Below are positions 1 to 8,216 of a DNA stretch of 50,489 nucleotides, one piece after another (position 1 is the stretch's first letter; the number at the start of each line of letters is the position of its first letter). The stretch covers positions 1-50,489 of the forward strand of contig CAIYET010000230.1 of assembly GCA_903925285.1 (NCBI GenBank). The letters are read 5' to 3'. The position numbers and the translations under genes are program-made. This DNA comes from Candidatus Hydrogenedentota bacterium. GTDB taxonomy: Bacteria; Hydrogenedentota; Hydrogenedentia; Hydrogenedentales; SLHB01. The notes beneath the pieces are model-generated. The model was not told the origin of the DNA and made no database searches. It saw only the letters and a program-made list of their open reading frames with translations.

Positions 1-1
1 G

Positions 2-1072
2 GAGAACGTAGCCAAGATGCGCAAGATCCTCGATTGGGCGCAGACACGGCATATCAAACTCATCATCTGCGATCCGCGCATGCACACCGGTGGGCCGTTG
101 TCCACCAATTATCCCGCCGAGGTCGCTATGGCCGTGGCCGACTTCGCCAAACACCCCGCTACGTTTGGATTTCACCTCCTTGATGAACCCGACGCGGCGG
201 CCTTTCAAGGAACATGCGACGGCGTTCGTATCGTGAAGGAACAGGCGCCGCAACTTCACCCCTTCGTCAACCTGCTGCCATGGCATCCCGGCGCGAACAT
301 GCGCGTCGGATTCGATGACTGGGGAAACTACCTGGATACCTTCCTCAAGAAATCCGGCGCTGAGTTCCTTTGTTACGACTGCTACTCGCAAATGAATCCC
401 GGCAAGACCGGCTGGCCGATGTATTTCAAGAATCTCCGCGAATATGGCGCGGCGGCCAAGCGTAACGGCGTGCCCTTCTGGAATACGATTCTCAGCGTCG
501 GCCATTTCCATTACCGGAGTCCATCCGAAGACGACATCCGCTGGCAGTTCAACACATCCATCGCGTACGGCGCGCAAGGCATCCTCTATTTTTTCTTCTA
601 CATGCGCAATCCTAATGACAATTACCGGCTCGCGCCCATCGACGAGTTTTGGGATCGCACGCCCATCTTCGAATCGCTCAAGCGGACAAATAAGGGGTTT
701 GTGAAACATTACGGGCGGTTGTTCCTGGACCTCACGCTTCAAAAGGCCATGCAATATCCCGAACCCGTCATCGGGGCCACACCGTTTGAAGCGGACGACC
801 TGCTGGAAAAGGTCGAGACCGACGGAAACCGTCCATTGATCGTTTCGCGGTTTGTGGACAAGCAAGGCCGCCCCTGGCTCGTGATGGTAAACAACAGCAC
901 CGAAGAAAGCACCTACGCAAAGGTATTCGTCAAAGGCGCGAAAACGAAGGCGTACCAAATGGACTGGAACAACCGCGAAACGCCCGCAGGCGTCGAGACA
1001 AGAGAAAACAACGCCGTCCTCGCCCATTGGCTCGCACCGGGACAGATGGAAGTCTACCGGCTAGAACCATAA
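2..1072 (+). CDS. Glycoside hydrolase-like TIM-barrel protein (5' end outside window)
   Basis: The frame is open to the first base, so the gene is cut by the window edge; the first ATG seen is at 17. The readable ~355 residues look like the C-terminal half of a beta-galactosidase-like (GH42/GH35-type) TIM barrel. 'FHLLDEPD' resembles a strand-4 acid residue motif, followed by 'FLCYDCYSQ' and an aromatic strand 'GILYFFFYMRN'. The last ~80 residues ('VSRFVDKQGRPWLVMVNNS') look like a small beta-sandwich often found after such barrels. Substrate and family number cannot be assigned. It probably acts on polysaccharide outside the cytoplasm, but the signal-peptide region is not visible. Confidence 0.6.
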   Translation, partial: ENVAKMRKILDWAQTRHIKLIICDPRMHTGGPLSTNYPAEVAMAVADFAKHPATFGFHLLDEPDAAAFQGTCDGVRIVKEQAPQLHPFVNLLPWHPGANMRVGFDDWGNYLDTFLKKSGAEFLCYDCYSQMNPGKTGWPMYFKNLREYGAAAKRNGVPFWNTILSVGHFHYRSPSEDDIRWQFNTSIAYGAQGILYFFFYMRNPNDNYRLAPIDEFWDRTPIFESLKRTNKGFVKHYGRLFLDLTLQKAMQYPEPVIGATPFEADDLLEKVETDGNRPLIVSRFVDKQGRPWLVMVNNSTEESTYAKVFVKGAKTKAYQMDWNNRETPAGVETRENNAVLAHWLAPGQMEVYRLEP

Positions 1073-1193
1073 CCCTGTCGCCGCGCCCGAGAACCCACGC
1101 GATCCCGCGAGCACGAACAAGTGGCCAAACGTGCCCTTGTGCGCATCGGCGGGCCGTTCCGGCAACAGGCTCCGCGCCAATGCGATACCGATA

Positions 1194-1628
1194 TCAATCA
1201 TGGCTTTCGTTTCCCATGCTGTTTGATTCGTGTCTCTTGCGTTGCCACTGAATCCCTGCGAAGAACGTCCAGGTAATCATGGCCGCTACAATCACAGCAA
1301 GGCCGTACAATACTATCGCTGGCCGCCCCCTCTTGTCAGGAATGCCGCTGAACACGCGCGAAGCGAATGGAACGAAAATCAAAGGAGCAATGACGCAGAA
1401 TTGGCGGAGCGCGTTGAAAAAGGCCGCGCTCTCGGATGTCCGTGCAACCTGTGGACGAATGCACACGTGCACGTATAAACCCGCCGCATAGCAGACGGCA
1501 GCCATCAGTGTCGCGATCGCGACTAGCGAATGCGGCGGCAAATTGGCCTCTGTCGTCAAGTCAACGATTACCGGCAGATAAACGGCAAACCCGATTGTTC
1601 CCGCCACTACACGCTTGTTCTCCGTCAT
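1194..1628 (-). CDS. Small four-helix membrane protein of unknown function
   Basis: 144 residues with about four hydrophobic segments: near residues 9-25 (AGTIGFAVYLPVIVDL), 35-56, 73-95 and 105-127. No recognisable domain or catalytic motif. The open frame extends upstream to 1712, but the ATG at 1628 (MTENKRVV) is preferred because AAGGAG and AAAGG lie just upstream and the extension has no membrane-protein character. It follows hisC on the same strand with a gap of about 100 bases and could be the last gene of the murA-hisD-hisC transcript. A real gene is likely, since hydrophobic periodicity holds throughout; function unknown. Confidence 0.5.
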   Translation of the reverse strand: MTENKRVVAGTIGFAVYLPVIVDLTTEANLPPHSLVAIATLMAAVCYAAGLYVHVCIRPQVARTSESAAFFNALRQFCVIAPLIFVPFASRVFSGIPDKRGRPAIVLYGLAVIVAAMITWTFFAGIQWQRKRHESNSMGNESHD

Positions 1629-1724
1629 CGGCGCCTTTCTGCTCCTTCCGTGCACCACAGAATAAGTCAAGATCAAGCACATAGCACACCAGAGACTGGA
1701 TCGTGTTGTCAAGGGACATCTTAC

Positions 1725-2774
1725 TTAGCCAATCATTTCCTGCAAAGCGGCGAGTAGCAGGTCCATTTCCTCTTCGGTGCCAATCGAGATGCGGAGGGCA
1801 TTTTCGAGGCGGCGGGATTTGAAGTAGCGTACGATGATTGCGCGGTCGCGGAGGGCATCGAAGATGCCTTTGGCGGACGGTTGGCCGTTCCATTGGGCGA
1901 GCAGGAAATTGGATTGGGATTCGGGGACGTTGAAGCCCATCGCGCTGAGGGCCGTCGCTACGCGTGCGCGGGTGGCGCGGACTTTGGCGGCGTTGGCCTG
2001 CATGTAGTCGTAGTCTTGCATCGCGGCGAGGCCAGCGGCTTGGGCGCAGACGTTGAGGTTGTACGAGTCTTTTACCTTTAGGAATTCGTCGATGATCGCC
2101 GGTTGCGCGACGGCTGCGCCGAGGCGCATGCCGGCGAGACTGAAGGATTTCGAGAAGGTGCGCATGACGATGGCGTTCTCGAATCGTTTTGGAAAGTCCA
2201 TGCAGTTGTCGTCGGAGAAATCGACGTACGCTTCGTCGATGACGACGATCCCGTCGAAGGTCCGGCACAGTCGCTCGACGGTTTCGCGCGGGACGCATAC
2301 GCCGCTGGGGGCGTTCGGGCGCGGTAGGATGCACATGCGCGCGCGTATGTTGAAGAAGGCTTCGGTCAATTGGAAGTTGTCGTCGAGATCGACCAGGACG
2401 GCTTTCGCGCCGTGCAGGAGCGCGAGCGTTTCGTACAGCGAGTACGTGGGATACGTGGAAAGGATCGTATCGCCGGGATCGACGAAGGCGCGTATGGCGA
2501 CGGCGAGCAATTCGTCCATGCCGTTGCCGGCGACGACCCATTCCGGCCCGGCGTACCCGTAGCGTTGGGCACACGCGGTCCGCAGTTCGATGGATAACGG
2601 TTCCGGGTACCTGCGCAGGGCGTCTGCCGGGAGGTTGCGCAGGGCGTCGAGCACGCGCGGCGACGGCGGATAGGGATTCTCGTTCGTGTTGAGTTTGACG
2701 ATATTGGGCATGCGGGGCTGTTCGCCGGGGACATAGCCCGCGACGCCTTCGAGTATCGAACGGCGGTATTTCAC
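1725..2774 (-). CDS. hisC: Histidinol-phosphate aminotransferase
   Basis: 349 residues, normal length for HisC, a PLP enzyme converting imidazole-acetol phosphate and glutamate to histidinol phosphate in histidine synthesis. Fold-type I aminotransferase signatures are present: 'LNTNENPYPPSP' (28-39), 'VIDEAYVDF' (178-186) with the pyridoxal-nitrogen Asp180, the PLP lysine in 'TFSKSFSLAGMRLG' (Lys209), and a C-terminal 'LRISIGT' arginine motif. The usual NPNNPTG loop is 'RPNAPSG', a mild deviation. The start overlaps the hisD stop by 4 bases (ATGA), so the two genes are probably translationally coupled. It lies apart from other his genes except hisD. Confidence 0.93.
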   Translation of the reverse strand: MKYRRSILEGVAGYVPGEQPRMPNIVKLNTNENPYPPSPRVLDALRNLPADALRRYPEPLSIELRTACAQRYGYAGPEWVVAGNGMDELLAVAIRAFVDPGDTILSTYPTYSLYETLALLHGAKAVLVDLDDNFQLTEAFFNIRARMCILPRPNAPSGVCVPRETVERLCRTFDGIVVIDEAYVDFSDDNCMDFPKRFENAIVMRTFSKSFSLAGMRLGAAVAQPAIIDEFLKVKDSYNLNVCAQAAGLAAMQDYDYMQANAAKVRATRARVATALSAMGFNVPESQSNFLLAQWNGQPSAKGIFDALRDRAIIVRYFKSRRLENALRISIGTEEEMDLLLAALQEMIG

Positions 2775-4069
2775 AATCGGACCTCCAAGGCATTCGCGTG
2801 GGCCGTCAACTGTTCCGCTTCGGCGAGGCGGCGGATATCGGCGGCGTCGGTCATCAGGCGCTCGTACGAATACGATATCACGCTTGTCACTTTCCTGAAA
2901 TCCTCGGCGGTGAGCGGCGAGGCGTACCTCGCGCGGCGTCCCGTCGGCAGAATGTGGTTCGGTCCCGCGAAGTAATCGCCCATGGCGACGGATGTGTACG
3001 CGCCGAGCATGACCGCGCCGGCGTTGGTGATTTTGTCGAGCACGGCGCGTGGGTCTCGAGTCTGGATGGACAGATGTTCGGGCGCGATCCAGTTGGACAG
3101 CCGGATTGCGTCATCGAGATCGCGGACCTTGACGAGGAATCCTTGTCCTTCGAGCGCGCGGTCGATGATCGCCTTTCGCGGCAACCCTGCGGCCTGTTTT
3201 GCGACTTCGGCCTCGACGCGCGCAATGAGATCCCGCGACGGCGTGAGTAGGATGGCGCGCGCCTCTTCGTCGTGCTCGGCCTGCGCGAGGAGTTCTGCGG
3301 CCACGAACCGTGGGTCCGCGGCGTCGTCGGCGATGACGACGACTTCGGAAGGTCCGGCTTCGGTATCGATGTCGCACGTGCCGCTCACGAGGCGTTTGGC
3401 CAGCGCGACGTAGGTGTTGCCGGGGCCGGTAATCTTGCAGACTGCGGGAATGCGTTGCGTACCATAGGCGAGCGTAGCGATGGCCTGTGCGCCGCCGATG
3501 CGAAAGATGCGCGTCGCGCCGGCGAGTCTTGCAGCAGCCAATACGACGGGGTGGATACTGCCTTCGTAGGACGGGGGCGATACCATGATGACGTCCGAAA
3601 CGCCCGCGACGCGCGCGGGCACGACGTTCATCAGTACCGATGACGGATAGAAGGCCTTGCCGCCGGGAACGTAGACGCCCGCCGTCTCGATGGGCGTGAT
3701 GCGCTGGCCGAGGAGCGTGCCGTCCGGCGCAACTTCTTCCCACGACGCGCGGAGGTGTTTGGCATGATAGGCTTGGATGTTTGCATGGGCGCGTTCGAGG
3801 GATTGCATCAACAACGGATCGACTTGCGCGACCGCACGATCGATTTCGTCGTTCGTGACTTCAAACTGGTCCGGCGCGAGTTTCACGCCGTCGAATCGTT
3901 CCGTAAACTCGGCAACGGCTTCGTCGCCGCGCTTACGCACCGCATCGAGGATCGTGCGAACGGATTCGAGCTTGTTTTCGCCGGAAGCTTCCGTCGCGCC
4001 CGCGTTTGCACAGACACGCGCAGCAACGTTTTGAAACGTCGAATCATCGTTGACTTCAAGAATCGTCAT
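2771..4069 (-). CDS. hisD: Histidinol dehydrogenase
   Basis: 432 residues, full length. HisD oxidises L-histidinol to histidine in two NAD-dependent steps and is a zinc enzyme. Metal ligands expected by family alignment are visible: Gln263 and His266 in 'LAQAEHDEEA', Asp365 in 'AMGDYFAGPNH' and His424 near the C-terminus. The acid/base pair Glu331-His332 sits in 'IAPEHLSI', and the glycine-rich 'GPGNTYVALAK' and 'GPSEVVVIAD' segments are intact. The hisC start overlaps its stop. Upstream is a heptamer repeat array and then murA, so murA-hisD-hisC may share a transcript. Confidence 0.95.
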   Translation of the reverse strand: MTILEVNDDSTFQNVAARVCANAGATEASGENKLESVRTILDAVRKRGDEAVAEFTERFDGVKLAPDQFEVTNDEIDRAVAQVDPLLMQSLERAHANIQAYHAKHLRASWEEVAPDGTLLGQRITPIETAGVYVPGGKAFYPSSVLMNVVPARVAGVSDVIMVSPPSYEGSIHPVVLAAARLAGATRIFRIGGAQAIATLAYGTQRIPAVCKITGPGNTYVALAKRLVSGTCDIDTEAGPSEVVVIADDAADPRFVAAELLAQAEHDEEARAILLTPSRDLIARVEAEVAKQAAGLPRKAIIDRALEGQGFLVKVRDLDDAIRLSNWIAPEHLSIQTRDPRAVLDKITNAGAVMLGAYTSVAMGDYFAGPNHILPTGRRARYASPLTAEDFRKVTSVISYSYERLMTDAADIRRLAEAEQLTAHANALEVRL

Positions 4070-4093
4070 GAACCGCTACCCTTATGCAATTTG

Positions 4094-4149
4094 TAATCTG
4101 AGATCTGAAATTTGAGATCTGAAATTTGAGATCTGAGATCTGAGATCTT
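4094..4149. repeat. Short tandem heptamer array (AGATCTG/AAATTTG)
   Basis: Eight back-to-back 7-base units: TAATCTG, then mixed AGATCTG and AAATTTG, ending AGATCTT. Both main units hold palindromic 6-mers (AGATCT, AAATTT), so either strand can fold. The last unit touches the murA stop codon directly, and the array fills most of the 79-base murA-hisD gap. It resembles the STRR class of heptameric repeats described in cyanobacteria. Confidence 0.85.
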
Positions 4150-5402
4150 CAATCGTTAACGCGCTCGATGTCCGCGCCAAGGCTGGCGAGACGTTCCTCG
4201 ATGCGCTCGTATCCACGGTCAATGTGGTACACGCGCGCGATGGCGGTCTCGCCTTTTTTCGCGGCCAGGCCCGCGATAATCAACGCGGCGCTGGCGCGCA
4301 GGTCCGACGCCATCACGGGTGCGCCGCTCAAGGCGGGCACGCCGCGTACGATGGCGCTGTTGCCGTCGAGATCGATCTGTGCGCCCATGCGGACGAGTTC
4401 GGCGACCTGCATGAAGCGGTTTTCGAACACCGTTTCGCGGATGACGCTGACGCCATCGGCCACGGTGAGCATCGCCATGATTTGCGCCTGCAAATCCGTT
4501 GCAAAACCCGGATAGGGCTGCGTTGTCAAATCGACCGCCTTGGGGCGTTCCGGGGCGCGAACGCGAATCCGCGCGCCATGCACCTCGATCTCGCCGCCGG
4601 CCTCGCGCAACTTCGCGATGCAGGTCGGCAAGTGGTCCGCGTTGGCGTTGAGCACCGTCACGTCGCCGCCTGCCGCCATCGTCGCGATCAGAAACGTGCC
4701 CGCTTCGATGCGGTCGGCTACAACCACGTGTTCCGCGCCGCTGAGCGAGTCGACGCCGACGATCGTGATCAGGTCGGTGCCCGCGCCGGAAATCCGCGCG
4801 CCCATCGCGTTGAGAAACCGCGCGAGGTCGGCAATCTCCGGTTCGCGCGCGACATTGCTCAGGCGCGTAACGCCCTTCGCGCGACACGCGGCCATCATCA
4901 CGTTCTCGGTCGCGCCGACGCTCGGGAAATCCATCGCGAAATCCGCGCCGGTCAATTCGCCGTCCGCCACTACATATCCCTCTTCTATGCATATCTTTGC
5001 GCCGAGGGCTTCGAGTCCTTTGAGGTGGATATCGACGGGACGCGTACCGATGGCGCAACCGCCGGGGAGCGACACGCGTGCCTTCTTGAACTTGGCCAGC
5101 AGCGGGCCGAGGACGAAGAAGGATGCGCGCATTTTGCGGACGAGGTCGTAGGAGGCGGTGTAGGAATTCATGGACGAGGCGTCGAGCGTCATGTAGCGTC
5201 CGGTGAATTCGACGGACATGCCCATGCTGGTTAAGAGTTTGTCCATCGAGAAGATATCGTGGAGACACGGGACGTTGTGCAGCGTGCATGGCCCTTCGGC
5301 GAGGATCGCGGCCGCCATGAGCGGCAGGGCCGCGTTCTTGGCCCCGCGCACCTGGACGCTGCCGTGGAGCGGCTTGCCGCCGCGAATCAGAATCTTGTCC
5401 AT
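4149..5402 (-). CDS. murA: UDP-N-acetylglucosamine 1-carboxyvinyltransferase
   Basis: 417 residues, normal length. MurA transfers enolpyruvate from PEP to UDP-GlcNAc, the first committed cytoplasmic step of peptidoglycan synthesis. The N-terminus carries the conserved Lys22-Asn23 ('RGAKNAALPLMAAAIL'). The catalytic cysteine is present at Cys116 in 'LPGGCAIGTRPVDIHL', so the Asp-variant linked to fosfomycin resistance is not seen. The inside-out alpha/beta repeat pattern is complete ('GFATDLQAQIMAML', 'VFENRFMQVAEL'). The start lies only about 30 bases after a strong intrinsic terminator, and the Shine-Dalgarno is weak (GGCGGTAAG). Downstream are hisD and hisC. Confidence 0.95.
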   Translation of the reverse strand: MDKILIRGGKPLHGSVQVRGAKNAALPLMAAAILAEGPCTLHNVPCLHDIFSMDKLLTSMGMSVEFTGRYMTLDASSMNSYTASYDLVRKMRASFFVLGPLLAKFKKARVSLPGGCAIGTRPVDIHLKGLEALGAKICIEEGYVVADGELTGADFAMDFPSVGATENVMMAACRAKGVTRLSNVAREPEIADLARFLNAMGARISGAGTDLITIVGVDSLSGAEHVVVADRIEAGTFLIATMAAGGDVTVLNANADHLPTCIAKLREAGGEIEVHGARIRVRAPERPKAVDLTTQPYPGFATDLQAQIMAMLTVADGVSVIRETVFENRFMQVAELVRMGAQIDLDGNSAIVRGVPALSGAPVMASDLRASAALIIAGLAAKKGETAIARVYHIDRGYERIEERLASLGADIERVND

Positions 5403-5433
5403 ACGCTTACCGCCCGTTGCGTTCAGGCTTCAG

Positions 5434-5468
5434 CCAAACAAAAGGCCCAAAGCGGCATGCTTTGGGCC
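5434..5468 (-). terminator. Intrinsic terminator after secG
   Basis: Read on the minus strand: stem GGCCCAAAGC, 5-base loop, perfect complement GCTTTGGGCC, then TTTTGTTTGG. The stem covers 5444-5453 and 5459-5468. It lies about 20 bases after the secG stop and about 30 bases before the murA start, so it should end the tpiA-secG transcript. Any murA transcription from upstream would have to read through it. Confidence 0.88.
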
Positions 5469-5488
5469 GGTCTTACTTTCGTCCCGTA

Positions 5489-6049
5489 TCAGTTCGACGC
5501 TGGAGGAGCCGCAGGCACTTCCGCTGGCGTCGGAGTCGGAGCCGCAGGCGCTTCCGCTGGCGCCGGAGTCGCAGGCGCAGGAGTTGCTGCCGGTACTTCC
5601 AGCGGCGGCTCCGCAGACGACGTCGGCGTCTGCGGAGGAGGCGGGGTAACCGACGTGGAGACCGCTTCGCCCACGGGCGACGGGGCCACATCCTTCAGTG
5701 CGCTGCCCAAATCGTCGAGGGTACCGGGCGGGACTTCCGGCGCAGGCGCCGTCGCCGTTGCCGTAGCGCCTTCCGCCAACTTTTCGGGTGCGGAACCTTT
5801 GCCCAAACGTCCGGCAATAATCGACATGATGAGGGCCAGCGCCATGAACACGCCCGCCATTATATACGTCATTTTCTGCGGAAGGCTTTTGCTGGCGCGC
5901 GGACCGAACACGGTCTCGGAGCCGGCGCCGACGCCGAACGCGCCCGCAAACCCGACGCCTTTGCCCTTCTGCAAGAGCACGATGACAATCAGGCCGATAC
6001 AGCTAATCACGTACGGTACTATCAACACCCACCAAATTATGTCCCACAT
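5489..6049 (-). CDS. secG: Preprotein translocase subunit SecG with long Ala/Pro/Glu-rich tail
   Basis: 186 residues against about 75-110 for most SecG. The first ~95 residues are a typical SecG: one membrane helix near 5-25 ending 'LLQKGKGVGFAGAFG', a cytoplasmic loop, and a second helix near 57-79 (YIMAGVFMALALIMSIIAG). SecG assists SecYE during protein export. The remaining ~85 residues are a low-complexity tail of Ala, Pro, Glu, Val and Thr ('PAEAPAAPTPTPAEVPAAP'), encoded by imperfect DNA repeats at about 5510-5600. Such tails occur on SecG of some PVC and Bacteroidetes relatives. It follows tpiA after 30 bases and is closed by the terminator. Confidence 0.88.
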   Translation of the reverse strand: MWDIIWWVLIVPYVISCIGLIVIVLLQKGKGVGFAGAFGVGAGSETVFGPRASKSLPQKMTYIMAGVFMALALIMSIIAGRLGKGSAPEKLAEGATATATAPAPEVPPGTLDDLGSALKDVAPSPVGEAVSTSVTPPPPQTPTSSAEPPLEVPAATPAPATPAPAEAPAAPTPTPAEVPAAPPASN

Positions 6050-6079
6050 GGATTCCTATCCTTCTTCCCGTTATTGGGA

Positions 6080-6835
6080 TTACAGAGCGCCTTTCAGTAT
6101 CGCGGCGAAACCGTCCGCTTTCAACGCCGCACCGCCGACCAACGCGCCGTCCACATCCGGCTTGGCCATCAATTCGGCGGCATTGTCGGCCTTCACGCTT
6201 CCGCCGTACTGAATGCGCACCTTGTCCGCGACGGCAGCGCCGAACTGGGTTTTCAAGAGGCCGCGCACAAACGCATGGGCTTCCTGGGCCTGATCCGGCG
6301 AGGCGGTAACGCCTGTGCCAATCGCCCAGACCGGCTCGTACGCAACCGACACTTCATCGAAATCGGCTTCGCTCAGACCGGCCAAACCTTTCGTGACTTG
6401 CCGCGTCAACACATCGTTCATCTTGCCGCCCTGGCGTTCGTCGAGCGTCTCGCCGATACAGAACATGACCTTAAGCCCCGACGCCAGCGCGAACTTCAAC
6501 TTTTCGTTCAGGAGCGCGTCGTCTTCGCCAAAGAATTGCCGCCGCTCGCTGTGGCCGACGATGGTCCATGTGCAACCGACATCTTTGAGCATCTGCGGCG
6601 AGATCTCGGCCGTGAACGCGCCGCTCTCCTTGAGGTAACAATTCTGACCGCCAAGTTCGATGTTCGACCCCTTCAGAACCTCGGAAACGGCGTACAGCGT
6701 CACAAAGGTTGGGCAAACAACGATATCGACGCCCGATATGCCCTGCACCAACGGCTTCAACTCTTTGACGAGCTTCACAGCGTCCGCGACGAGCAGATTC
6801 ATCTTCCAGTTTCCGGCAACCAGCGGCTTTCTCAC
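6080..6835 (-). CDS. tpiA: Triosephosphate isomerase
   Basis: 251 residues, the usual length. TpiA interconverts dihydroxyacetone phosphate and glyceraldehyde 3-phosphate in glycolysis and gluconeogenesis. Catalytic residues are all present: Lys11 in 'AGNWKMN', His95 in 'IVGHSERR' and Glu167 in 'AYEPVWAIGTG'. The phosphate-binding end 'GGSVKADNAAEL...GALVGGAAL' is intact. The start is GTG at 6835, supported by GGAAGGG six bases upstream. tpiA-secG is a common pairing. The leader contains an inverted repeat (6858-6887). Confidence 0.96.
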   Translation of the reverse strand: MRKPLVAGNWKMNLLVADAVKLVKELKPLVQGISGVDIVVCPTFVTLYAVSEVLKGSNIELGGQNCYLKESGAFTAEISPQMLKDVGCTWTIVGHSERRQFFGEDDALLNEKLKFALASGLKVMFCIGETLDERQGGKMNDVLTRQVTKGLAGLSEADFDEVSVAYEPVWAIGTGVTASPDQAQEAHAFVRGLLKTQFGAAVADKVRIQYGGSVKADNAAELMAKPDVDGALVGGAALKADGFAAILKGAL

Positions 6836-6857
6836 GACGAACCCTTCCTTACTTTCT

Positions 6858-6887
6858 GGAAACGCAGTTTCAGTTAGATGCGTTTCC
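6858..6887 (-). promoter_or_regulatory. Inverted repeat in the tpiA leader
   Basis: GGAAACGC at 6858-6865 and GCGTTTCC at 6880-6887 form an 8-bp perfect stem with a 14-base loop, 23 bases upstream of the tpiA GTG. It could be a leader hairpin or a protein-binding site. No known riboswitch pattern is recognised. Confidence 0.45.
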
Positions 6888-6941
6888 TTGTTAACGCATA
6901 CGACAACACTTTGCCGCTCCTTGGAGCAGTCAATCGAAAGG

Positions 6942-6955
6942 TTATGCTAGCATAA
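6942..6955. promoter_or_regulatory. 14-bp perfect palindrome between tpiA and purM
   Basis: TTATGCTAGCATAA is fully self-complementary and lies in the 234-base divergent gap, about 107 bases upstream of tpiA and 115 upstream of purM. It could be an operator, or part of a -10 region on the minus strand (TATGCT). Only the symmetry supports the call. Confidence 0.4.
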
Positions 6956-7003
6956 GAGCGCGCGGCGACGCAAATGGAGATTGGTCGTTTCTTCGCTGGC
7001 ATC

Positions 7004-7033
7004 TTGCATTGAACGGGGTTGTGCCGGTATGCT
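7004..7033 (+). promoter_or_regulatory. Putative purM promoter
   Basis: TTGCAT at 7004-7009, an 18-base spacer, and TATGCT at 7028-7033, 37 bases upstream of the purM ATG. The match to sigma70 consensus is fair, not strong. No purine riboswitch or PurR-type PUR box was recognised nearby. Confidence 0.4.
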
Positions 7034-7069
7034 CTTGAAAATTTGTTGATCGAGACGAGGGTATTTTCC

Positions 7070-8134
7070 ATGGCGGACGAACAATCCAGTTTGAGTTATC
7101 GCGATGCCGGGGTCGATATTGACGCGGCTTCGGAAGCGATGAGGAATATCAAGGATATCGTCAACAAGACGTTCGACGACCGGGTCCTGCAGGATATCGG
7201 CAACTTCGGCGCGATGTATCAGTTCGACACGTCTGGCACGGAAGAGCCTGTGTTGGTTTCGAGCGTGGACGGTGTAGGCACGAAGTTGAAGCTGGCGTTC
7301 ATGACGGGGCGTCACGATACGGTAGGGGTCGATCTGGTTTCGCACTGCGTGAACGATATTCTCGTGCAGGGTGCGCGCCCGCTTTTCTTTCTCGACTATC
7401 TGGCGTTTGGGAAGCTCGAGCCGGGCGTGGTCGTCGAGGTGATTCGGGGCCTGGCCACGGGTTGCCGGTATGCGGGCTGCTCGTTGATTGGCGGCGAGAC
7501 GGCCGAGATGCCGGGGATGTATATCGAAGGCGAATACGATCTCGCGGGGACTATCGTCGGCGTGGTGGATCGTAAGAATATCGTGGACGGTTCGAGCATC
7601 GAGGCGGGCGACGTAATCATCGGGTTGCCGTCGTCGGGCCTGCACACGAACGGGTACAGTTTGGCGCGAAAGGTCTGCTTCGAGGTCGCGGGGCTGACGT
7701 GCGACGATCCGATGCCCGGCACGGGACGGACGGTCGGCGACGTGTTGCTCGAACCGCATCGCAGCTATGCAAATCTGGTACAGCTTATCATGCGGATCGT
7801 GAAAGTGAAGGGTATGGTGCATATCACCGGCGGGGGTATCACGGACAATCTGCCGCGCTCGATACCGGAGGGCCTTGGCGCTCGAGTCGATCTGGGCGCA
7901 TGGGAAGCGCCGGCGCTCTTTACGTTCTTGAAGAAGACGGGCAATATCGCCGGATTGGAGATGTTGCGGACCTTCAACATGGGCATGGGGTTCTTGCTCA
8001 TCGTGGCTAAGGATGAAGTGGAGAAAACGCTGGATGCGCTCGCTCAGACGGGCGAACAGGCTATCCGGATCGGGACAGTTGTGGAAGGCGATAACGAAGT
8101 GAAATACGTGGGGAAACTGAAGTATCAAGGATGA
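7070..8134 (+). CDS. purM: Phosphoribosylformylglycinamidine cyclo-ligase (AIR synthetase)
   Basis: 354 residues. PurM closes the imidazole ring of formylglycinamidine ribonucleotide with ATP to give aminoimidazole ribonucleotide. Family signatures seen: 'YRDAGVDIDAASEA' at the start, 'SSVDGVGTKLKLAF', 'HCVNDILVQGARPLFFLDYLA', 'GGETAEMPGMY', 'LPSSGLHTNGYSLAR' and 'HITGGGITDNLPR'. The frame runs open to 7019, but ATG at 7070 (MADEQSSLSY) has GAGG nine bases upstream and matches the family start. Next genes are purSL and purQ, so this is a purine cluster (steps 4 and 5). A heptamer array starts right after its stop. Confidence 0.95.
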   Translation: MADEQSSLSYRDAGVDIDAASEAMRNIKDIVNKTFDDRVLQDIGNFGAMYQFDTSGTEEPVLVSSVDGVGTKLKLAFMTGRHDTVGVDLVSHCVNDILVQGARPLFFLDYLAFGKLEPGVVVEVIRGLATGCRYAGCSLIGGETAEMPGMYIEGEYDLAGTIVGVVDRKNIVDGSSIEAGDVIIGLPSSGLHTNGYSLARKVCFEVAGLTCDDPMPGTGRTVGDVLLEPHRSYANLVQLIMRIVKVKGMVHITGGGITDNLPRSIPEGLGARVDLGAWEAPALFTFLKKTGNIAGLEMLRTFNMGMGFLLIVAKDEVEKTLDALAQTGEQAIRIGTVVEGDNEVKYVGKLKYQG

Positions 8135-8202
8135 AGTAGGAGTTAGGAGTTAGGAGTTAGAATGACTCCTAACTCCTAACTCCTAACTCCTAACTCCTAC
8201 TC
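8135..8202. repeat. Heptamer array with its own inverted copy (GTTAGGA / TCCTAAC)
   Basis: Three to four copies of a GTTAGGA-type 7-mer (8135-8160) are followed after a short AATGACTC spacer by four to five copies of the complement. The RNA can fold into a stem of about 25 bp. The array begins at the base after the purM stop and ends about 15 bases before the purL ATG, inside the purine operon. No T-tract follows, so it is not a standard terminator; it could affect mRNA processing or differential expression of purM and purSL. Confidence 0.9.
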
Positions 8203-8216
8203 ATAGGAATAGTTCG

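Noticed and set aside
1561-2793. 410-residue minus-strand frame
   Set aside because: Arg-rich shadow of hisC in another frame; no family motifs.
5417-6877. 486-residue plus-strand frame
   Set aside because: Antisense shadow of secG and tpiA, Arg-rich and without domains.
8135-8202. Rho-independent terminator between purM and purL
   Set aside because: The stem is long but lacks a T-run, and the genes are one pathway; treated as a repeat hairpin.
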